Source of the DNA: Saprospira sp. CCB-QB6
GTDB lineage: Bacteria > Bacteroidota > Bacteroidia > Chitinophagales > Saprospiraceae
DNA: 64,000 nt
Direction: 5' to 3'
Assembly: GCF_028464065.1 (NCBI RefSeq)
Contig: NZ_CP116808.1
Coordinates: 186,001-250,000, forward strand
The notes below the pieces were generated by a model that was given only the letters and a program-made list of their open reading frames with translations, searched no databases and was not told where the DNA came from. Shown here in pieces: positions 58,423-64,000 of this stretch (position 1 is the stretch's first letter; each line of letters starts with the position of its first letter). Both the position numbers and the translations under genes were made by a program.

Positions 58423-59511
58423 GGCCTTGTTGCATAAATCTAACAAATTAAAAACCAGTTAATTACAAAAAACCTTGCGAATTAGGCATAAAAAAAGGGA
58501 CAAGCCCCGTAGATTTAAGTTTTTTCGACGAACAATAAAACCTCGAGCTGTCCCATGACAAATCTAAAAAAAACATACAGAATTACGCACTAACCAACAG
58601 ATTTTATACGGCCCAAGGTAAGTTTCTTTTTAATGTTTGGTTCCCACCTTTGGCAAGCAAAAACCTCATAGCTAAGCCTTCAAAACGCGGCAGACCTAAA
58701 ACAATTTCTGATGAATTTATTCGCTATTTATTCCGTTTAAAAGTGCTTTTTTCTTTTGGATATCGACAATTAGAAGGCATTCTAAAATGCGTTATTTACA
58801 AATATAATTTGGATACTAAACCCATATCTTTTACTCAAATATATCGTAGAATCAAGCAACTAAAGCTGAATATTAAGTCTAAAAAGAGGGCTAAAGAAAG
58901 ATCGGTAGCAATAGATAGTACAGGACTAAAAACAAAAGGACAGGGAGAATGGTTAAGAAAAAATACTTGGAAAAGCAGCGCTCTAGCTGGATTAAAGTAC
59001 ATTTAGCAGTGGATGATAAAACAGGAGAAATATTATCTGTAGAGATTACCACAGAGCGAAAAACCGATGCTTCTCAACTCCCCAAAATGATGAAAAAAAT
59101 GAAATCCTTGAATATCCGCCAAGTTTATGCAGATGGCGCCTATGACCAAATAAAATGTCGGGAAGCAATTTGTAAGGCTGGAGCGGTACCGTTTATTCCC
59201 CCACGTAAAAATGCTCGCCTAAAAAAAGGAAAAGATGGAGAGCTGGTTGACAGTTATCGCAATGATGATATTTTATATATCTGGGAGTTGGGAGCTACTG
59301 CTTGGAAACAAGATTTAGGCTATCATCGTCGAAATTTAAGCGAAACTGCAATGATGCGACTCAAGCACTTTTTCTCTGAACGGCTCTCTTCGCTCAGCTT
59401 TAAAATGCAGAAGCAAGAAGTCCTGATGCGTATTCAAATTTTAAATGAGCTTAATGCTACCAAGTTGGAAATTGCTGCTAATCAGTAAATTACGATTTAT
59501 GCAACAAGGCC
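58423..59511 (+). mobile_element. IS903-like insertion sequence (IS5 family), copy 2
   Basis: 1089 bases with perfect 18-bp terminal inverted repeats (ggccttgttgcataaatc at 58423-58440; gatttatgcaacaaggcc at 59494-59511). It has a 9-bp target duplication ctctccacc at 58414-58422 and 59512-59520. Nearly identical to copy 1. Intact ends and duplication point to a recent insertion, directly upstream of the cas10 operon and pointing away from it. Confidence 0.93.
58650..59488 (+). pseudogene. Frameshifted IS5-family transposase
   Basis: Same transposase as in copy 1, with a few amino-acid changes (ISKYNLDAK to IYKYNLDTK, RTKERS to RAKERS). A run of seven A in copy 1 is six here (58958-58963), which breaks the frame after KGQGEWLRK. 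The second half continues in another frame as KYLEKQRSSWIKVHLAVDDK. The gene cannot make full-length transposase unless the polymerase slips. A sequencing error in the A-run is the alternative. Confidence 0.85.
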
Positions 59512-59908
59512 CTCTCCACCACGATTTATTTGTTTTGTCTTTAGGTTCTCCCAAATTAGCTTTCAAAAATAAAAAAAGCAAGTTTTGCCTTTCTTTTTCA
59601 CAAAAAAGGAACTAGCTGTCCAGCCTATCTAGAATATTTTATTTTTTCTGTTTTTTTATAGGCCTCGCTACGCTCGTCGGCGGTTACTCCCTTTGGTCGT
59701 CGAACTGCGCCCTAAAGGGCTTGTTGTCGTTTCGCAGCTCGCTGTTACTTGCTTCGCTGCGTCGGCTCCCGTTGGTCGGGTCACTCGGCTCTGCCCTTCG
59801 GCCAGCCTTTGATAAAAATTTTAAGCTAGTTATGGAGGGGAAAAATAACGATGAATAGCTGGAAATTAAATCAAAGGATAGAAGTGACAGGGCTTTTATT
59901 TGGCCTTT
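59512..59908 (-). repeat. Gene-free stretch with GC-rich repeat copy 20
   Basis: Bases 59665-59812 hold the repeat: ggcggttactccctttggtc, ccctaaagggcttgttgtcg, ttacttgcttcgctgcgtcg, gctcccgttggtcgggtcac, then cggccagcctttg. The first two blocks are the 'ccctttag' module reversed. 59520-59660 and 59815-59908 show no gene and no structure I recognise. Confidence 0.75.
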
Positions 59909-60155
59909 GCCGCTCATCCATTTTTTTTCTTGGGGCTTTTTTCTCCGGCCTTTTGAGGGTATTGTTTTTTCCTACTATTTCTAGCCCCATAGATTAAAAA
60001 CCCACAGCAAAAAAGAAAGCTATTCTACATCAAAAAAAATGAGCCGAAGGTTAAAACCATCGGCCCATAAAAAATGGACTAAAAATCATTGCCTGCCTAA
60101 GAACAAACTCCTAGGCTAAGTTTTTTTGTCAGCTCGCTAAAGAGGGCCTCTTTTT
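59909..60155 (+). repeat. 247-bp direct repeat, right copy
   Basis: Same orientation and, by eye, same sequence as 48433-48679. It lies 397 bases beyond IS copy 2. Inside is the palindrome-like gccgaaggttaaaaccatcg, a worn member of the TTTYAA family. Confidence 0.9.
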
Positions 60156-60270
60156 ATTTTAAAAAATAAAATTCTCTGTTTTTTTATCCCAATTGCTAAT
60201 TGAAAGCCGCTAATTGAAAAGGGGGATTTAAGGGCCGAAGAAAAAAGCCCAGAGAAAAAACTAAAGCTGT

Positions 60271-60417
60271 GCAGGCCCAGCGCTGCGCAGGGGTGGCCGA
60301 AGGCCAGACCGAGTTTTTTGAGCGTAGCGAAAAAAAAACGAAGGGCCGAACAGACCTGTGAGCCCCGCAGCATAGCGGCGGCCAAACTAGGCAAAGCCTA
60401 GTTTGGCCGCGGGCCCC
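60271..60417 (+). repeat. GC-rich interspersed repeat, copy 21
   Basis: Reads gcaggcccagcgctgcgcag, gggtggccgaaggccagacc, the slot gttttttgagcgtagcgaaa, gggccgaacagacctgtgag and a closing ggccaaactaggcaaagcct hairpin with cgcgggccccaaa. A stretch before it (60180-60230) shares the ccaattgctaattgaaagcc block with the 458-bp array. Confidence 0.82.
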
Positions 60418-60465
60418 AAAAAAATAATTTTCTGGAAACAGTAAGCTTTTTTGCTCTATTTTATT

Positions 60466-61308
60466 TTAGGCAAACAATTCCTTCAAGCCTTCTGCATGGC
60501 TGCTAGGCGCTTTGCCCAAAATTGTAGTTAAATCGCTGGGAGTATCTACAATGAACTGGCCGGCTTCCATATCTTGGCAAAAACCTAACAACATTTGTTG
60601 TACTGGCTCGGGCAAGCCCATTTTATTGAGCTGTGCCAAATAATCGGCTTCAGTGAGTGAAACAAAAGGAACATCCAATTGCTTGGCAATTTCTGCAAAG
60701 CTTAGGGCTTCGGGATGATGTAATTCATAATATTTTTTCTCTAGCTTATCGGCTAAAAGTAGTTTGGCTGCAACCTGTGCCAATTCACTACGCAAAACAA
60801 AAGGCACCGCTCCCGATTTGATGGGCAGATAAACACCTTGAGGTTGAGGGCCCAAAAAGAAATCTTTGAGTACATCCAAATAAAGTGTGTTACGCAAACT
60901 AGCCGCCGACTCAAAATTGGCCGCCATAATGTGTTTTTCCGTTTCAAAGTGATCGCTCATCATCCCTTTTAGGGCTGCATCTTCAACTGATTTCATGCTT
61001 ACGCCAGTATAAAGTACGCGTTTCACGCCTGCATCCTTAGCTGCATCCACAAAATTTTTGTGTTGCTCTAGACGATTGGGATCTCCACCAGAGATGAGCA
61101 TAAGTGTATCAACGCCCTGCATCGCTTGAGCAATAGCGGCTTTATTATTATAATCCCCAACGGCAAGCTCTACACCCAAATCCTTTAGGAATGCTGCTTT
61201 TTCTTCGTTGCGTACATAAGCGCGAATTTCTTTGGCCGCAATACTTTTGAGTAGTTCGCGAATAATTCCCTGCCCCAATTGGCCTGTTGCTCCATTAACT
61301 AAGATCAT
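60466..61308 (-). CDS. NmrA-type NAD(P)-binding oxidoreductase
   Basis: 280 residues, atypical SDR resembling quinone oxidoreductase 2 (QorB/YtfG) and NmrA-like proteins. The cofactor motif is ILVNGATGQLGQGIIRELLK (GxxGxxG), with AYVRNEEKAAFLKDLGVELA, AMQGVDTLMLISGG and AGVKRVLYTG. There is no Tyr-x-x-x-Lys catalytic pair. The divergent HxlR gene with a large operator between them suggests that an HxlR redox or quinone sensor controls it, as with YodB/QorR systems. Substrate not certain. Confidence 0.88.
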   Translation of the reverse strand: MILVNGATGQLGQGIIRELLKSIAAKEIRAYVRNEEKAAFLKDLGVELAVGDYNNKAAIAQAMQGVDTLMLISGGDPNRLEQHKNFVDAAKDAGVKRVLYTGVSMKSVEDAALKGMMSDHFETEKHIMAANFESAASLRNTLYLDVLKDFFLGPQPQGVYLPIKSGAVPFVLRSELAQVAAKLLLADKLEKKYYELHHPEALSFAEIAKQLDVPFVSLTEADYLAQLNKMGLPEPVQQMLLGFCQDMEAGQFIVDTPSDLTTILGKAPSSHAEGLKELFA

Positions 61309-61386
61309 GTTCTTATGAAATTTATTTTGAATAGAAATTTTGTCTTTGACAAATCTACTGTAAATTTACTTCTCTTTATATAGTAC

Positions 61387-61418
61387 TATACTATTGTATA
61401 GCGCTATACAATAGTATA
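61387..61418. promoter_or_regulatory. 32-bp perfect palindrome, probable HxlR operator
   Basis: Half-site tatactattgtatagc is mirrored exactly about 61402/61403, in the 130-base gap between the divergent NmrA-type and HxlR-type genes and 20 bases before the latter's ATG. Overlapping ctatac boxes give smaller dyads. A dimeric winged-helix regulator would fit. Confidence 0.8.
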
Positions 61419-61438
61419 CCACACAAAAATGCACGCTA

Positions 61439-61795
61439 ATGAACGAGGATTATTTTAATGGAATAAAATGCCCTAAAAAATATGTTTTGGCGCTAAATGA
61501 CAGCCTAAATGTAGTGACGGGCAAATGGAAACTGGCGATTGTGAGTTGTCTTTTTTTTGAGGCCAAGCGTTTTTCTGGCATTCAAGAGATGTTGCCTCAA
61601 ATTAGCCCTCGAATGTTGTCTAAAGAACTTAAAGAGTTAGAGCTCAATGGTATTTTGGTTCGTAAAGTTTATAATCAAACGCCTGTATTGATTCAATATG
61701 AACTCACGAGTTCGGGCCATGCGCTCAAAAAAGTCTTGGACCAGATGGTCGACTGGGGATTATCGCATCGCGAAAAACAAATGGTTAAAGCCTAA
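61439..61795 (+). CDS. HxlR-family transcriptional regulator
   Basis: 118 residues, winged helix-turn-helix of the HxlR (DUF24) family. CPKKYVLALNDSLNVVTGKW is the classical opening with the conserved N-terminal Cys, the redox sensor in several members. The recognition helix lies in RFSGIQEMLPQISPRMLSKE, followed by LKELELNGILVRKVYNQTPV and YELTSSGHAL, the family's Y-x-L-T-x-x-G wing. Probably represses itself and the divergent oxidoreductase gene through the palindrome at 61387-61418. An ATG at 61430 is out of frame. Confidence 0.92.
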   Translation: MNEDYFNGIKCPKKYVLALNDSLNVVTGKWKLAIVSCLFFEAKRFSGIQEMLPQISPRMLSKELKELELNGILVRKVYNQTPVLIQYELTSSGHALKKVLDQMVDWGLSHREKQMVKA

Positions 61796-61797
61796 AC

Positions 61798-62256
61798 TTA
61801 GGCCGCCTGTCCAAAAATTATTGGATGGGCTTTTTTGTTTTGCATCAGCTTCAATCCTTGTAAAAGCAACTGATAATAGAGGGCAATAAAGCGGTTGAGC
61901 AAAGTCAAAGGGGTTTGCAAAGGCCATAAATTTTGCGAACTGCTCTGCGATTTCTCCTTTTTCACTTCTTTCTGCGGCAAATCTTTTTGCGATTGCCCCT
62001 GTAACAAACCCAAGCTAATGAGTTGCTCATAAATTTGCGTCAGCTCTTGCAGCTCCGTATAAATTTGCTCGGGCTGGCCCAAAGCCCGAAAAATGAGAAG
62101 GAACTCTCCAAACAAAAATTTTCTGCGGGCAATAAATTCTTCCAAACCCGCCGCACGCAAGCGTTTGCGCAAGGTTGGATAAGAAATGTCGTAAAATGCC
62201 TTGAGCATTTTTTTGCTCAGTTTATAATCTTGAAGTTTTTGCTGGAGATTCATCAT
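61798..62256 (-). CDS. Hypothetical protein
   Basis: 152 residues, mostly helical and soluble. The N-terminus (LQDYKLSKKMLKAFYDISYP, TLRKRLRAAGLEEFIARRKF) could be a small helix-turn-helix, with a Gln/Ser/Lys-rich linker at about 80-105 and a helical end. Family not recognised. It converges on the HxlR gene with stops 2 bases apart, and lies at the edge of the tandem array. Confidence 0.6.
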   Translation of the reverse strand: MMNLQQKLQDYKLSKKMLKAFYDISYPTLRKRLRAAGLEEFIARRKFLFGEFLLIFRALGQPEQIYTELQELTQIYEQLISLGLLQGQSQKDLPQKEVKKEKSQSSSQNLWPLQTPLTLLNRFIALYYQLLLQGLKLMQNKKAHPIIFGQAA

Positions 62257-62320
62257 GGGGCTGTATTTTTTTGTTGTTTTTAAAGTTAAGTTTATTTTTT
62301 GGGGATTGCAAGCGTAAGTA

Positions 62321-62357
62321 AAAAAGCGGCAGAAAAATCATCCAGATTTTTCTGCCG
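62321..62357 (-). terminator. Minus-strand terminator-like hairpin
   Basis: Stem cggcagaaaaatc / gatttttctgccg with loop atcca and a short T-run on the minus strand. It carries the same stem as the csm-operon terminator. It would stop transcripts leaving the ABC gene and array before 62256. Confidence 0.7.
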
Positions 62358-63588
62358 TTTGCTAATTGAAAGCTGCTATTTGAAAGGGGGATTTTTATCC
62401 CTCATAAATTTCATAAGAACCCTAGGGCCTTGGCTAAAAAAATTGCCCTCCCCTCATTCGAGGTTTTTTTTTAGACCTTGTTGTTTGGCGCTTGTTTTTT
62501 GTCTTTTTACAGACCTGTGGGTTAAAACCCACAGCAAAAAAGAAAGCTATTCTACATCCAATAAAATGAGCCGATGGTTGAAACCATCGGCCCATAAAAA
62601 ATCTTGATTGTAGCTGAGGATTTTAATCCTCGGCTACTTTTTTTTATCCTGTTTTGTACTCTTGCTGTAGGTTTTAACCTACAGGTCCAATTATTTTTTT
62701 CAGCCTAAAAATTATTTCTCACATTTAAGCCAGCTTTTTTCCCAAGAGAAATTTTTGTCCTTGTTTTTTATGGAGGTTTTCAAGCCTCCATTTTTAAAGC
62801 CATGCCTTTTTGTTGTATGGCTGTAGGTTTCAACCTACAGCCCACAGCAGTTTTTCGCCGAAGAAAAATTCCATGGTTTTTTGATCCAATTGCTAATTGA
62901 AAGCCGCTATTTGAAAGGGGGATTTTTTTTTGGACCTTGTTGTTTGACGCTTGTTTTTTTGTCTTTTTACAGACCTGTGGGTTAAAACCCACAGCAAAAA
63001 AAACTATTCTACATCAATAAAAATGGGCCGATGGTTAAAACCATCGGCCCATAAAAAATCTTGATTATAGCTGAGGATTTTAATCCTCGGCTACTTTTTT
63101 TATCCTGTTTTGTACTCTTGCTGTAGGTTTTAACCTACAGGTCCAATTATTTTTTTCAGCCTAAAAATTATTTCTCACATTTAAGCCAGCTTTTTTCCCA
63201 AGAGAAATTTTTGTCCTTGTTTTTTATGGAGGTTTTCAAGCCTCCATTTTTAAAGCCATGCCTTTTTGTTGCCTGGCTGCAGGTTTCACCCTACAACCCA
63301 CAGCAGTTTTTCGCCGAAGAAAAAATTCATTGTTTTTTTGCCCAAATTGCTATTTGAAAGCCGCTATTTGAAAGGGAGATTTTTTTTTGGACCTTGTTGT
63401 TTGACGCTTGTTTTTTGTCTTTTTACAGACCTGTGGGTTAAAACCCACAGCAAAAAAAACTATTCTACATCAAAAAAAATGAGCCGATGGTTGAAACCAT
63501 CGGCCCATAAAAAATCTTGATCGTAGCTGAGGATTTTAATCCTCGGCTACTTTTTTTTATCCTGTTTTGTACTCTTGCTGTAGGTTTT
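62358..63588. repeat. 458-bp tandem array, about 2.6 units, rich in palindromes
   Basis: Units start near 62475, 62934 and 63391 (accttgttgtttg...), periods 459 and 457. Each full unit holds six palindromes in order: ctgtgggttaaaacccacag, gccgatggttgaaaccatcg, gctgaggattttaatcctcg, ctgtaggttttaacctacag, tggaggttttcaagcctcca and ctgtaggtttcaacctacag. The third unit stops in its fourth palindrome, where the ABC gene ends. The front (62399-62470) is a worn piece of R1. No coding sense is visible. Confidence 0.88.
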
Positions 63589-64000
63589 ACAAGCGAATGC
63601 GTTGATTGTACTTCAAAAAATAATCATCACCCAAACTGGCAATCAAAAGACTGGCCTTTTCTTCTTCGCAACGGCGCTGAATCAATTCACAAGCAAGACG
63701 AATATTTTCTTGGTCCAAATGCGCAAAGGGTTCATCCATCAATAAAAGCGAAAAGGGTTGACTGAGCGCACGAATGATCGCAATGCGTTGTTTTTGGCCA
63801 TAAGACAACAATTCTGTAGGCCGATCCCAATGCTCCATCATATCTAAAGCTTCGGCAGCAGCTTTGAGTTGGTCCAAATTCATGGCGGGATTTAATTCTT
63901 GTTTGAGCATTAAATTTTCAGCCATGCTGAGCTGAGGAAACAAACGCAAATCTTGAAAAATAATCGCCAATTCGTTTTGCCGCAAAATAGCCCAATCTTC
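63587..64000 (-). CDS. ABC transporter ATP-binding protein, 3' part
   Basis: About 138 residues visible; the frame is open to the window edge, so the Walker A lies outside. LAIIFQDLRLFPQLSMAENL is the Q-loop region, LLSYGQKQRIAIIRALSQPF the signature (SYGQ in place of SGGQ), LLLMDEPFAHLDQENIRLAC the Walker B and D-loop, and LLIASLGDDYFLKY the switch region, where the usual His is not seen. Size and pattern fit a LolD/FtsE/MacB-type exporter ATPase. Its stop lies within the last palindrome of the tandem array. Confidence 0.85.
   Translation of the reverse strand, partial: EDWAILRQNELAIIFQDLRLFPQLSMAENLMLKQELNPAMNLDQLKAAAEALDMMEHWDRPTELLSYGQKQRIAIIRALSQPFSLLLMDEPFAHLDQENIRLACELIQRRCEEEKASLLIASLGDDYFLKYNQRIRL

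Noticed and set aside
62358-63588. Tandem array near the end as a CRISPR array or as genes (ORFs at 62299-62607, 63266-63520, 63517-63765)
   Set aside because: The 458-base period with no spacers excludes CRISPR, and the ORFs are translations of palindromes and low-complexity DNA.
1-64000. tRNA, rRNA or known riboswitch
   Set aside because: No cloverleaf, conserved rRNA segment or riboswitch core was recognised; gttcga occurrences belong to the repeat modules.

Overview
The window comes from a Bacteroidota chromosome, most likely Saprospiria, and the gene and repeat content would fit Saprospira. The signs are lipoproteins and outer-membrane barrels, an ExbB/ExbD/TonB cluster beside a CarboxypepD-plug TonB-dependent receptor, few Shine-Dalgarno sites, and TAnnTTTG -7 promoter boxes. 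The genus is inferred from sequence character only. No rRNA, tRNA, prophage or CRISPR array was seen.

Layout. 1-3.9 kb: end of class I aldolase (fbaB), then trkA-trkH. 4-11.4 kb: accessory island of small minus-strand genes (immunity-like proteins, lipoproteins, membrane proteins) separated by repeats, with one gene-free stretch at 6.25-7.67 kb. 12-19.5 kb: xseA-SDR-membrane operon, hmgA, a hydrolase and a polyprenyl synthase. 19.6-28.9 kb: TM2 protein, three lipoproteins, DUF2752 protein, YqiA-like esterase, the TonB energising cluster and a TonB-dependent receptor. 29-34.7 kb: second accessory island, with an IS903-like element inserted in the 3' end of a gene. 35-47.5 kb: barrel proteins, ECF sigma with a putative anti-sigma/barrel partner, DUF445, a flippase-like protein, scpA, uppS, rimM. 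48.8-58.3 kb: type III-A CRISPR effector operon (cas10-csm2-csm3-csm4-csm5) continuing into an OLD-like ATPase/TOPRIM gene and a small partner, closed by a strong terminator. 58.4-59.5 kb: second, frameshifted IS903-like copy just upstream of cas10. 60.4-64 kb: NmrA-type reductase, divergent HxlR regulator, a tandem repeat array, and the end of an ABC ATPase.

The CRISPR locus is unusual. Cas10 keeps the GGDD cyclase motif but its HD nuclease motif reads ED. No cas6, cas1, cas2, CARF effector or array lies in the window. The whole locus sits between two apparently identical 247-bp direct repeats. The OLD-like gene pair in the same operon is a candidate accessory effector.

The other striking layer is repetitive. 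About 21 copies of a GC-rich intergenic repeat carry a slot holding a different self-complementary stem in almost every copy. A second family of about 30 palindromes shares a TTTYAA-type core, while the arms differ between members and stay complementary. Both patterns look like compensatory change and suggest folded RNA or single-stranded DNA. These repeats also create many false ORFs and false N-terminal extensions, which were trimmed here.
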